Of a stretch of 64,000 nt of DNA, positions 1 to 8,071 are shown piece after piece. Position 1 is the first letter of the stretch, and each line of letters begins with the position of its first letter. The stretch is taken from assembly GCA_963787375.1 (NCBI GenBank), contig CAWBCR010000014.1, forward strand, positions 1-64,000. The letters run 5' to 3'. The position numbers and the translations under genes are program-made. The stretch comes from CAWBCR01 sp963787375. Lineage in GTDB: Bacteria > Chloroflexota > Anaerolineae > Aggregatilineales > UBA3940. Under the pieces are notes generated by a model. The model was not told where the DNA came from, searched no databases, and was given only the letters and a program-made list of their open reading frames with translations.

Positions 1-93
1 TCGCCAGTGAACTGTTACCGTTCAGCTCTTGACGATGCGATTGAGCAGGGCGCTTTGTTTTGTAACATGCTGGCGGAATTGCACAGCAAGTAG
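1..93 (+). CDS. C-terminal end of an unidentified gene cut by the window edge
   Basis: Frame 1 is open from the first base to a TAG at 91-93 and encodes 30 residues ending in AELHSK. I do not recognise the family. A weak hairpin follows at 116-144, which fits the end of a gene. It could equally be a chance open frame, because only 90 bases are visible. Confidence 0.3.
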   Translation, partial: SPVNCYRSALDDAIEQGALFCNMLAELHSK

Positions 94-115
94 AATGGCG
101 TGACAGGCATCAGGC

Positions 116-144
116 GGATGGACCCTGTTCACGGCAGTCCATCC
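116..144 (+). terminator. hairpin between the partial gene and the esterase
   Basis: GGATGGAC (116-123) pairs with GTCCATCC (137-144) around a 13-nt loop. No clear T-run follows, so terminator function is uncertain. It lies between convergent reading frames, where a bidirectional terminator would be expected. Confidence 0.3.
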
Positions 145-244
145 CCCTGTTATGGATGTGTGTTTGAAGCGTTTCTGTGCTTGATACCACTACCGCTGCT
201 CAAGCCCGCACTCGCGCAATGCCTTCGGCATCGACCGCCACCCC

Positions 245-1640
245 TTAGATCATCAGCGCCAGAAACCGCTCGACATCGGCGACAGCGGCCTGCGCAGCCG
301 GTGACACGCGAGGCAGCAGCAGATGGAAGCCATGTTCGGACACTGGGAACTCGACGTACATGACAGTGGCCCCGGCCTCCTTGAGCGCGGCATGTAAGCG
401 TCGCATCTGGGAAGCCTCGTAGTAGAAATCCATCCCGCCGTGGAGCAGCAGAGTCGACGGGCTGGTTGGCCCGACGTGCGCGATCGGGGAGCCAAGCCGG
501 TAGGCTTCCGGGACCTCCTGGGGGTGCCACCCAGCAGATCGATCAGCAGCAGCGGACCGCCGGGCATGCCAGGATGGCGATAGACGGGCCACAGGTTGAA
601 ATGAATGGCCAGTTTATCCACCAGGGAGCGGTCAAAGACGCGCGGGCGTAGATCATCGGTAATGGCGGCGCTGTCGCGCGGCTGCCCCGGTTCGATCTGC
701 GCGTACTCATCGAAAAAGGCGGCCAGATCGGAGATGCCCGAAAAGGCGACGACAGCATGTATGGATGTGTCAGCCTCAAGGCTGCCGGACTGGAAGGTCG
801 GATGATTGGGGGTGTAGGCCGCCAGCAGCATCAGGTGCGCGCCATGCGACGAGCCCATCAGCACCACACGATCCGGATTCACGTCAAAGTGGGCAGCGCT
901 GCTCTTGATCCAGGCGATGGCCCGCTTGATCTCGCGCATCATCCCGACTAGGTCGGCGAGTGGAGCCCAGGTGACACTGAGATCGACGACGACGTGGCCC
1001 TGCCCGGCCAGCCGCCGGTAGATCGGGACGCACATCATGCCCTTATCGTAAGCGTGCCAGGTGCGGTTCAGGGTGAGGATAACAAGCCCGGTGCGCGACA
1101 CGCCAGCAGGCGGCTCGTAGACATCGCAGCGCAGGGGCTGCCCGGTAGTTGGGCTGGTGCCATATGACAGGTCCCGGCGCACGGATGATCCGCGCGGTGG
1201 AGGATGGGCAGCGGGGAACTGCCAGCGCCGGGCAGCCAGCCGGCGACCGAGAGCGGGCGGGATGCGGGCCTGCCAGTCGGCTCCAAAGACGTGCTCAAAC
1301 TGGCGATGGGGGGTAGTGGTGCGAATGAGGTTGTATGAAGTAAGAGCCGCCCCAAGCGATCCAACAGCCACGCTACCCCTGTCACGGGCAAGCGCACCCA
1401 GAACGGCCCCCAGCGCCCCGGCGCAGGCCACAAAGGGCATGAAGATCCCGGCCAGGAGCCTGTTGATTATGAACAGCAGGGTCAGCCCGGTTACAGCGGT
1501 GAGCCCATCGCGCCGAGGGCATCCCCGCGCCGTTTGAGCCGGTAGGCCCAGGCCCGCGTGCGCCGGGTGGGGAAGTGGATCGACGACAGCAGGCCCAGGC
1601 AAACAGCCCCCCAGCTCAGCAAACGCGCCAGCTTCTTCAT
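245..1640 (-). pseudogene. alpha/beta-hydrolase fold esterase, frameshifted
   Basis: The start is probably ATG at 1640 (MKKLARLLSW, a hydrophobic N-terminus). The frame changes near 1500-1520 and again near 540-590, and the last part ends at 245. The middle frame has two or three membrane segments, then a carboxylesterase-like domain with the nucleophile motif GSSHG. The last frame supplies the other triad parts, HGGMDFYYEA (Asp) and SEHGFHLL (His). The full triad therefore survives once the frames are joined. Families with this order hydrolyse carboxylic esters (BD-FAE/Aes-like), and the N-terminal helices suggest membrane anchoring. The two indels are either decay or sequence errors. The substrate is unknown. 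Confidence 0.7.
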
Positions 1641-1834
1641 AACGCCCACTTCTTTCTGCGCAGATGGTGATGAACAGCGTTCTCAGAAATTCGAGCCAAC
1701 TCTGTCACTGCTCAGATCGGCCTGCATCAGCCGGATCGGTTATCTCAAGTATACATGCGGTTCTGAGGAACGGTGCCCATAAGACCGAGCAGCGTTAACC
1801 TAGGGGACGGGGTCGCCCCCGCCCCCCGGCTCCA

Positions 1835-1868
1835 GAACCGGACGTGCACGTTTCCGGGCATCTGGCTC
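1835..1868 (-). ncRNA. group II intron domain V
   Basis: The minus strand is exactly 34 nt, starting GAGCC, with a central GGAAAC and ending ACGTCCGGTTC. Domain V of bacterial group II introns is a 34-nt hairpin with a conserved 5' GAGCC, a GAAA tetraloop and a 3' CGGTTC, so length and ends both fit. The usual AGC catalytic triad is less clear here (GCC). Confidence 0.7.
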
Positions 1869-1887
1869 CTCACCTAATCGGCTCTTG

Positions 1888-2070
1888 TCACGAGTGCCAC
1901 AACTGCCGGGCTCGTTTGTCCTCGGCAGTCTTCAGATGATGACAGTGAGCATGGAGAAGCTGCCCGTTGTCATAGCCGTTTTGTCCGCCCATTTCTGTGG
2001 GAACGAGATGATCGACTTCCGTCCAGTCCTCTATTATAATCTCCTCAGGCAATCGTGATGGACAAGCGTA
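1888..2070 (-). pseudogene. group II intron reverse transcriptase/maturase, C-terminal HNH fragment
   Basis: The visible peptide reads ACPSRLPEEI..., then EVDHLVPTEMGG, then YDNGQLLHAHCHHLKTAED. This matches the HNH homing-endonuclease tail of group II intron proteins (DH...P..GG...NLQLLH..CH..KT). It ends at a stop at 1888-1890. An in-frame TGA at 2071-2073 closes it upstream, and no RT or maturase domain is present. The usual N of NLQLLH is G here. The fragment is non-functional. Confidence 0.7.
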
Positions 2071-2083
2071 TCAGGGTGTCGAT

Positions 2084-4480
2084 ATGTTACCAAACAAGCA
2101 GTCTGCCCAACGGATTCCAGGTTACTGCGCTTTGTGTGTCTCGCGCTGTGGTTCGATTGCGGTGATTGAGAACGATCGTTTCGTTGCGCTCGAACCCGAT
2201 CCATCACACCCAACCGGCAAGGCCCTCTGCGCCAAAGGGCGAGCGGCGCCGGAACTCGTCTACCACCCTGACCGGCTGCACTATCCCCTCAAGCGGACGC
2301 GACCGAAAGGCGATCCGGATCCGGGCTGGCAGCGCATCAGTTGGGACGAAGCGCTTGATCTGACAGCGGTCGGGCTGCGCACCATTGCCAAAGCCCACGG
2401 TCCCGAGAGTGTCGTCTTCAGCGTGGTTTCCCCATCGACGTCAGCATCGGAAGATTCCGTAGTCTGGATTCAACGCCTGATGAATGCGTTCGGGAGTTCC
2501 GAACCTGTGTTTCTCGATGGAGCTGTGCGGATGGGGGCGGCATCAGGCCACCCAGTACACCTTCGGCGCGCCAGTCCCCGGCGCTTACCTGCCCGATTTG
2601 GAGCATGCGGGCTGCATTCTGTTCTGGGGCTACAACCCAAACGTTGCGCGACTGGCCCACGCGACGGCCACCGTCGCGGCGGTCAAACGCGGGGCGCGGT
2701 TGATCGTGGTCGATCCACGCCGGACCGGAATTGCCAAAAGGCGAATTTGTGGCTTCAGGTGCGGCCTGGCACGGATGCCGCGCTGGCGCTGGGGATGGCC
2801 CACGTCATGATTGAGCGCGGCTGGTATGATCGGGAATTCATTCGTGACTGGACGAATGGACCGCTGCTGGTGCGTATGGACAATGGCCGCTTGTTAACCC
2901 AACGTGATCTCATGGCGGAGGGAAGCGACCATCAGTACGTCGCCTGGAGCGAAGCGATGAACCATCCAATCATCTATGATCCTGCTACCGGCAGCTATGA
3001 GGGCGATACGCCTCAGCCAGCACTTTTCGGCACGTACCCGGTTGAAACGCCAGCAGGCGAGATCGTTTGCCGACCCGCATTCCAGTTTACGGATGACCTT
3101 TGCCGCCGTTATCCACCGGAACGGGTCGAAGCGATCTGTGGCGTTGACCGTGACCAGATCGAAGCTGCCGCCCGGATGCTATGGGAAGCGCGGCCCGTGG
3201 CTTACTATGCCTGGAGTGGGGTCGAGATGCAGACGAACTCCACCCAAATTGCGCGGGCCATTGCCCAGGTCTATGCGCTGACCGGCAGTCTTGACAGCCT
3301 GGGTGGCAACGTCTTGTTTGCCACGGTGCCGACAGCCAACGTCACCGGGATAGAATTGATGCCTGCGGCACAACGCGCCAAGACCCTTGGACTGACCGAG
3401 CGCCCCCTTGGCCCTTCACGTTGGCAGTCTGTGACCTCGGACGAGTTATACCGGGGCATTCTGGAGCAGAAGCCCTATCGCGTGAGCGGACTGGTTGGTT
3501 TCGGCGCCAATCTGCTCCTGGCACACGCCGACGTCCAACGTGGACGTCAGGCCCTGGCGGCGCTTGACTTCTACGTTCATGCCGACCTCTTCATGAACCC
3601 GACTGCCGAACTGGCCGATGTTGTCCTGCCGGTCGCGAGTGCCTTCGAGCGGGAGGCGCTCAAGATTGGATTCGAGGTGAGTGCAGGGGCGCAATCCCTT
3701 GTTCAACTCCGCCAGCGCACGGCTGAACCGCAAGGGGAGGTTCGTTCCGATACAGAGATCGTCTTTGATCTGGCGCGGCGGCTCGATCTGGGTGTCCATT
3801 TCTGGGAGGGCGACATGGAGGCCGCCTATCGCTACCAACTCGGTCCATCCGGCGTATCCCTGGAGGCGCTACGCGAGCAGCCGGGTGGCATACACGCGGC
3901 TCCTCCAACGCGCTACCGCAAGTTTGCCGAGCAGGTCGACGGTCGTCCTCGAGGCTTTTCCACACCGACCCGGAAGATCGAACTGTACTCCGAGACGATG
4001 CTGGAGCATGGCTACCCACCGCTGCCTGAATATGCGGAGCCCCTGGTGGGGCCAGTGTCGCGACCCGATTTGGCCGAGCGATACCCGCTGATCCTGACCT
4101 GCGCCAAGCATGGCTTGTTTTGTGAAACCCAGCACCGTGCCCTACCAAGTCTACGCCGAAAGGCGAGGGACCCGGAGGTCGAACTGCATCCGATGGCTGC
4201 TGCCGAGCGGGGCATCCGTCCCGGCGACTGGGTGTACATTGAGACGCCTGAAGGCCGTGTCCGGGCGCGGGCTGTGCTGGACGGTACGCTGAAGCCGAAT
4301 GTTGTATGTGGTCAGCATGGCTGGTGGCAGGCCGCCCCTGAAATTGGCGCTCCAGGTTACGATCCCTTTAGCCCAGACGGCGCCAACTTCAATCTACTCA
4401 TCGGCAACGACGCCATCGACCCGATCAGCGGTTCCGTGCCGCATCGCGCCTATCTTTGTCAGATTCGGCTCGTGGACTGA
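2084..4480 (+). CDS. molybdopterin-dependent oxidoreductase (DMSO reductase superfamily), with a compensated frameshift
   Basis: This is a 798-residue protein. The N-terminal [4Fe-4S] motif is C15-x2-C18-x3-C22-x26-C49 followed by AKG. The C-terminal part (from about residue 690) is the dinucleotide-binding domain with VELHPMAAAERGIRPGDWV. Between about 2515 and 2735 the reading frame is wrong. The +1 frame there encodes the expected segment (ELCGWGRHQAT..., FWGYNPN, LIVVDPRRTGIA), so two opposite indels flank it. Members bind bis-MGD and oxidise or reduce small substrates. No Fe-S or membrane-anchor subunit lies nearby and no Tat signal is visible, so a soluble cytoplasmic single-subunit enzyme is likely. 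The substrate cannot be named. Confidence 0.85.
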   Translation: MLPNKQSAQRIPGYCALCVSRCGSIAVIENDRFVALEPDPSHPTGKALCAKGRAAPELVYHPDRLHYPLKRTRPKGDPDPGWQRISWDEALDLTAVGLRTIAKAHGPESVVFSVVSPSTSASEDSVVWIQRLMNAFGSSEPVFLDGAVRMGAASGHPVHLRRASPRRLPARFGACGLHSVLGLQPKRCATGPRDGHRRGGQTRGAVDRGRSTPDRNCQKANLWLQVRPGTDAALALGMAHVMIERGWYDREFIRDWTNGPLLVRMDNGRLLTQRDLMAEGSDHQYVAWSEAMNHPIIYDPATGSYEGDTPQPALFGTYPVETPAGEIVCRPAFQFTDDLCRRYPPERVEAICGVDRDQIEAAARMLWEARPVAYYAWSGVEMQTNSTQIARAIAQVYALTGSLDSLGGNVLFATVPTANVTGIELMPAAQRAKTLGLTERPLGPSRWQSVTSDELYRGILEQKPYRVSGLVGFGANLLLAHADVQRGRQALAALDFYVHADLFMNPTAELADVVLPVASAFEREALKIGFEVSAGAQSLVQLRQRTAEPQGEVRSDTEIVFDLARRLDLGVHFWEGDMEAAYRYQLGPSGVSLEALREQPGGIHAAPPTRYRKFAEQVDGRPRGFSTPTRKIELYSETMLEHGYPPLPEYAEPLVGPVSRPDLAERYPLILTCAKHGLFCETQHRALPSLRRKARDPEVELHPMAAAERGIRPGDWVYIETPEGRVRARAVLDGTLKPNVVCGQHGWWQAAPEIGAPGYDPFSPDGANFNLLIGNDAIDPISGSVPHRAYLCQIRLVD

Positions 4481-4521
4481 GGATTCAGGCGACACCTTCG
4501 GTCGTCATGCCCAACCAAATC

Positions 4522-4571
4522 GGGGTAAGCTCAATCTGTTTCGGCGGCAAACTCTGATTTACCCCTTTTTT
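4522..4571 (+). terminator. candidate terminator after the molybdopterin oxidoreductase
   Basis: GGGGTAA (4522-4528) pairs with TTACCCC (4559-4565), with an inner GTTT/AAAC pairing, followed by TTTTTT at 4566-4571. The T-run directly after the stem and the position 40 nt after the stop codon support a Rho-independent terminator, although the loop is large. Confidence 0.5.
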
Positions 4572-4593
4572 ATCACTTTGGGCGTCCCCTGGC

Positions 4594-4722
4594 AGCAATA
4601 GAGAATAGACGAGACATTCTCATTGCTGTAGTCAATAGCGTCACCATGCCATAGTAATTAGTGGCCTTCCTATCTCCTTTCCTCTCATCCCTTGGTTTCT
4701 AACCCGTTTCAAGAGAACGGGT
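4594..4722. other. non-coding stretch with two hairpins
   Basis: I see no gene in 4572-4770. It contains two inverted repeats: AGCAAT-a-GAGAAT facing ATTCTC-ATTGCT (4594-4627), and ACCCGTT facing AACGGGT (4702-4722). Neither has a T-run. They may belong to the same leader as the structure at 4777-4854 or may be unrelated. Confidence 0.4.
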
Positions 4723-4776
4723 CGCTTGACCGGCAAGTGAGCAGTGGAGACGGGAAAAACTCGTAGGAGGGGCATA

Positions 4777-4854
4777 GCGCGCTATCGCGCGCGGGCAGGG
4801 TGAAAGGCAGTCTGATACCAGGCTGCCTTTTCAATTCTCATTTCACTCTGCCCG
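4777..4854 (+). promoter_or_regulatory. strongly structured leader in front of the acidic protein gene
   Basis: A first hairpin pairs GCGCGC (4777-4782) with GCGCGC (4787-4792). A second, long stem pairs CGGGCAGGGTGAAA (4792-4805) with TTTCACTCTGCCCG (4841-4854), 13 of 14 pairs. It encloses an inner stem, AAAGGCAG (4803-4810) with CTGCCTTT (4823-4830). The long stem ends 1-2 nt before the ribosome binding site GAGGAGG. This could be a cis-regulatory RNA, or an inverted repeat bound by a protein. I do not recognise it as a known riboswitch. Confidence 0.5.
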
Positions 4855-4866
4855 AGGAGGCGCGCC

Positions 4867-5178
4867 ATGTCTGACCAGATGTTGCTGTTCAATGATGTTG
4901 ATCTCGAAGACGACGATTTCATCCCCGATGAAGTCATCCAGCATGACGGCTACACCGTCAGCCTCTACTATCCCAAGCCCCGCCATTTCCACGCCTGGCT
5001 CCGCGAAGTCGACGAGCACCTGCTTGATATGACCGGCTACTCGGTCCACCAGTTCGCCAATGTCCCCACGTTCGGCAGCTGGCGCGAGTGGCCCGACGAC
5101 GCGTACGAAGCGGCCCTCTCCGTGCTGCGCCAGGATACCTGGGGTCAGGTGTTCCTCGGCGACCTCGACCTGGAGTAG
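4867..5178 (+). CDS. small acidic hypothetical protein (103 aa)
   Basis: The start ATG at 4867 follows a strong GAGGAGG site. The first 25 residues are very acidic (DVDLEDDDF), and the rest is rich in Trp, Tyr and His (YYPKPRHFHAW, FGSWREWPDD) with no membrane segment. I do not recognise the family. The next gene starts 4 nt after the stop, so the two are probably co-translated. The partner looks sigma-factor-like, so this protein could be its regulator, but that is only inference from position. Confidence 0.6.
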   Translation: MSDQMLLFNDVDLEDDDFIPDEVIQHDGYTVSLYYPKPRHFHAWLREVDEHLLDMTGYSVHQFANVPTFGSWREWPDDAYEAALSVLRQDTWGQVFLGDLDLE

Positions 5179-5182
5179 GGCG

Positions 5183-5559
5183 ATGGCTGCCAAAACCTAC
5201 CCGGTCTGGAACGGTGAGTACTGGACCTTCGAGCGGATCGTCGATGACCTCTCACGGCTGGTCCGCTCGCTTGTCGCCAGGATCACCCCGGAGGGGATGC
5301 CATCGACGACTGCGTGCAGGATGCCTGGCTGCGCCTCTTCGAGCGGCTGGAGGCCGACCCGCAGGCGCTTGGCCCCGACCCCTCCAGTAAATCGCCGGCG
5401 AACACCCGCAGCTTCTACGCCAACCGCGTCGTGTGGGACGCCCACAAAGGATACGGCTTCGGCCCGCGCACGATGACCTACTACGATCGTCACACGGGTT
5501 GCGAGGACATACCACAGCTGCTCGATACGCCTTATCTGGATCGCCCGGACAATACCTGA
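5183..5559 (+). pseudogene. sigma-70 region-2-like small protein, frameshifted
   Basis: ATG at 5183 opens MAAKTYPVWNGEYW. The frame breaks at the G-run near 5293-5296. Adding one G gives TPEGDAIDDCVQDAWLRLFERL, which resembles region 2 of ECF-type sigma factors (DAEDxxQExxLRxxxxL). The joined protein has about 125 residues and no region 4 helix-turn-helix that I can see. The rest is GFGPRTMTYYDRHTG and an acidic tail. It could be a minimal phage- or plasmid-type sigma relative. The missing base in a homopolymer suggests a sequence error. Confidence 0.5.
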
Positions 5560-5601
5560 AGGTTTCAGTGAGCAGGCGAGGTGCAAGTTGCTGTAGGTCT
5601 T

Positions 5602-6654
5602 TCAGTTAGGCTTGCCCACCAGTGTGCTAGCGATCAAGATTTCATTTGCCCAATAGAAGCCGGTTTCACTGGCGGGGAGCAAATCGTAGGTGGCAGAGCC
5701 TGTGTAAGGGACGCGCTCGGCAGAAAGGATGATGGCGCCGTCGAGCGAGTCACCGACCCGAAGTTGCCCGACAGTGCGACCATCGGTTGTGGGGTGGCCG
5801 GGCGAGACGCGCAGCTCGCGGCCATCACTCAGTACGAGAAGAACAACCTGATGAGTGGCAGGCACGACCGTCTTGCTAATTTGAATCAAAGGCAGTGCCA
5901 CTCGTGTGCCTGCTTTGTCCGTTGTCCAGACCAGCATTCCCACGCGTAAGTCTTGCACGGCAACGGGGCCATTGGGGGTGTCGATGAGAGTGTCGGTAGC
6001 CAGACAAATCGGACAGGTAGCGAAGGACGCTTCCCTGTTCTGAATGGTCATCGTGCCCTGACCGTCGATTACGCCGGTGATAAGCTCACCGTTGCCCTCG
6101 GTTTTGGCAACCTGTATCCGGAATTGATAGCCTGCGGCGGTGAGTTCAAACCGGATGGCGGCCAGTTTCTTGTGTTCGCGATAAATGAGCAGTTTCTGGT
6201 CGTCGCTAAAGTCCGTCAGGCCGGTGAGGTTGTTATGAGCCAGAATGGTGTTGAATTCCTCGGCGTTTGCCTGCAGCTCCGGGAAATGTTGGCGTGCCAG
6301 GTCCATCTCATCGGCGCGGGCAACAGGATAGTAGTCAGGATCGCAGAAGAAGAGATCTGGGAACTCAGCCAGTACTCGATACTTAAGCTCAGTGGAGCCT
6401 AAACCACCAGGTAGAGGTGGGATGGGGGTTAGCGTAGGGGGCACAAATGTCACTGGAGTGACCTCTTGGGATGATACCCCGGTGATGATGCCCGGCTCGA
6501 CGATACCAACCGAGGCAGTGCTGGCGAAAGCAGTAGGAACGATGGGGACAGTGGCCTCGTCGGTGGTGATGCCAGTCGCAGTAGTTGTCAGCCCACAGGC
6601 AGATAAGCCAGTGGTGAGGGCAATCGCAAACAGCCAGTGAAGGCGAGGCATCAT
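5602..6654 (-). CDS. lipoprotein with a C-terminal Hint (hedgehog/intein) domain
   Basis: The start at 6654 (MMPRLHW) gives a signal peptide ending in the lipobox LSAC, and 350 residues in all. A Thr/Pro-rich linker follows, then an unknown domain of about 130 residues. From about residue 215 there is a Hint domain: CLATDTLIDTPNGP (first Cys of the splicing fold), VSPGHPTTDG (His block) and a terminal YWANEILIASTL. Hint domains self-cleave by an N-S acyl shift. The usual terminal HN is absent and nothing follows, so N-terminal cleavage rather than splicing is expected. It should sit on the outer face of the membrane. The role of the N-terminal domain is unknown. Confidence 0.75.
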   Translation of the reverse strand: MMPRLHWLFAIALTTGLSACGLTTTATGITTDEATVPIVPTAFASTASVGIVEPGIITGVSSQEVTPVTFVPPTLTPIPPLPGGLGSTELKYRVLAEFPDLFFCDPDYYPVARADEMDLARQHFPELQANAEEFNTILAHNNLTGLTDFSDDQKLLIYREHKKLAAIRFELTAAGYQFRIQVAKTEGNGELITGVIDGQGTMTIQNREASFATCPICLATDTLIDTPNGPVAVQDLRVGMLVWTTDKAGTRVALPLIQISKTVVPATHQVVLLVLSDGRELRVSPGHPTTDGRTVGQLRVGDSLDGAIILSAERVPYTGSATYDLLPASETGFYWANEILIASTLVGKPN

Positions 6655-6806
6655 GTCATCCCCCCGTATGCATAGCATTATGAGCATAAGACGTTGGAAG
6701 ATGGTCGAGAGTTCCGTAGACGAGTATGGACGCGGGCTATCGCCCATCGACCGTGTGGCCTGACTTTGCACAGCAGAACCGCACACTGGTCGCTCATACG
6801 CTCTTC

Positions 6807-6837
6807 GGGCGCAGGGGACTCTCCTCTGCGCCCTTTT
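6807..6837. terminator. GGGCGCAG hairpin with T-run
   Basis: GGGCGCAG (6807-6814) pairs with CTGCGCCC (6826-6833), followed by TTTT. A similar hairpin (GGCGCAGG...CCTGCGCC) occurs at 11198-11222, so this may be a repeated intergenic element rather than a dedicated terminator. Confidence 0.5.
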
Positions 6838-6868
6838 GATTCCTCATAATAGCACAAAGGGAGGTCCC

Positions 6869-7090
6869 ATGTTCCCCATCGACATGCAGCACATCGGCAG
6901 GTTCGAGGCAGTCAGGGCGGTGCAGGTCTTCGGCTATTCTGCCCGCAAGGTCGACCGCGACCTCGACCACGTAGGCCCGCCCACCACCCCTATCGCTGTG
7001 CGGCAAAGGCGTCGATCTGCGCGCAAACTGCCAGAGCACATGGTATCGAAGCATACAAGATTGTTGCTCGATATGGGAAATACTCGATAG
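6869..7090 (+). CDS. possible small basic protein (73 aa)
   Basis: ATG at 6869 follows GGGAGG with 5 nt spacing. The frame starts MFPIDMQHIGRF and includes a basic stretch RQRRRSARK. I do not recognise it. The minus strand is also open here, so coding is doubtful. It ends 38 nt before the methyltransferase start. Confidence 0.25.
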   Translation: MFPIDMQHIGRFEAVRAVQVFGYSARKVDRDLDHVGPPTTPIAVRQRRRSARKLPEHMVSKHTRLLLDMGNTR

Positions 7091-7128
7091 ACTTGAACGC
7101 ACAGTAGTTGTTTAGATTGCGGGGGGCT

Positions 7129-7920
7129 ATGACAGAGACACAGCATGAGCATTGGGCCGCAGGTGACGCCTACGAGCAGTTCATGGGACGCTGGAGCTGG
7201 GCGGTTGCTGCACGTTTTCTTGAGTGGTTGAAACTCGCACCGGGTCAACGCTGGCTCGACGTGGGTTGTGGTACAGGCGCGCTCACCAGGGCAATTGCGG
7301 CGTTTACACAACCGCAGGGGATTGTCGGGCTTGATCCGTCGTGGGCTTTTGTGCACTATGCCGGGCAGCAACTAGCTGAAGCATCCTTCTTAGTAGCAGA
7401 CGGGGGTACGCTTGCTGTTGGAAGCGGGGCATTTGACGCCGTAGTCAGTGGGCTTGCGCTCAACTTTATGCCACAGCCTGAACAAGCCATTACGGACATG
7501 CGCCGGGTCGTAAAGCCGGGTGGCGTGGTGGCAGCATACGTCTGGGACTATGCCGGAAAGATGGAATTCCTGCGCTACTTCTGGGACGCTGCGGTCGAGT
7601 TGGATGCAGGCGCTGCTGCCTTACATGAGGGGCAGCGATTTCCAATCTGCCAACCGGAACCACTGCGCCACCTATGGCAGGGCGCAGGTTTCAACAATAT
7701 CTCAGTGGATGCCCTCGATATTCGCACCCAATTCGACGATTTCGAGAGCTACTGGCAGCCTTTTACCCTGGGCAATTTCCCGGCGCCACACTATGCGCTG
7801 TCCCTTGACGAAAAGCAGTACAACAGACTTCGTGATCGCTTGCACACGGTTATCCCCACAAAAGAGGATGGTTCTATCCATCTGATAGCGCGCGTTTGGG
7901 CAGTGCGCGGTTATCGTTGA
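7129..7920 (+). CDS. class I SAM-dependent methyltransferase
   Basis: 263 residues. ATG at 7129 is preferred over an upstream TTG at 7108 because GGGGGG precedes it at the right distance. The SAM-binding motif I is LDVGCGTGALT (about residue 45). GIVGLDPS is motif II, and FDAVVSGLALNF with PGGVVAAYVWDY are the later motifs of the UbiE/Methyltransf_11 group. The acceptor is unknown. It stands alone, between a hairpin upstream and a convergent DUF1801 gene downstream. Confidence 0.85.
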   Translation: MTETQHEHWAAGDAYEQFMGRWSWAVAARFLEWLKLAPGQRWLDVGCGTGALTRAIAAFTQPQGIVGLDPSWAFVHYAGQQLAEASFLVADGGTLAVGSGAFDAVVSGLALNFMPQPEQAITDMRRVVKPGGVVAAYVWDYAGKMEFLRYFWDAAVELDAGAAALHEGQRFPICQPEPLRHLWQGAGFNNISVDALDIRTQFDDFESYWQPFTLGNFPAPHYALSLDEKQYNRLRDRLHTVIPTKEDGSIHLIARVWAVRGYR

Positions 7921-8071
7921 GACGCGGACAGCGGAGATGATCGTGGTCTCCATAGAGTAGCCCATCCCGGCGGCGCTGTGCGATCTGCTTGATGTCCTGG
8001 CTAACCAGCGACCGTCTTTCCGCTAGGTGGCCTCTCCCTGAACGTGAAGTACAACAAAACGAAGCAAACGT

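Larger units (their letters stand above)
1790..2070 (-). mobile_element. 3' remnant of a group II intron (end of the intron-encoded protein plus domains V-VI)
   Basis: Read on the minus strand, the order is the tail of an HNH endonuclease domain, a stop codon, about 20 nt, a 34-nt domain V (1835-1868), and a G/C-rich domain VI-like hairpin with GGGGCGGGG facing CCCCGTCCCC and a possible branch A near the end at about 1795. This is the standard arrangement of bacterial group II intron 3' ends. The reverse-transcriptase part is missing. Homology stops at about 2070, just before the molybdopterin gene starts at 2084, so the element is a dead fragment. Confidence 0.75.

Noticed and set aside
2515..2735. 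Programmed frameshifting in the molybdopterin gene
   Set aside because: I see no slippery heptamer with a downstream structure. Two opposite shifts 220 nt apart are easier to explain as sequence errors.
2084..4480. Assignment of the molybdopterin enzyme as acetylene hydratase
   Set aside because: Single-subunit layout is compatible, but no specific residue that I can read supports it, so I left the substrate open.
4867..5559. Toxin-antitoxin pair
   Set aside because: Size and coupling would fit, but neither protein shows a toxin fold or an antitoxin DNA-binding motif, and the second looks sigma-like.
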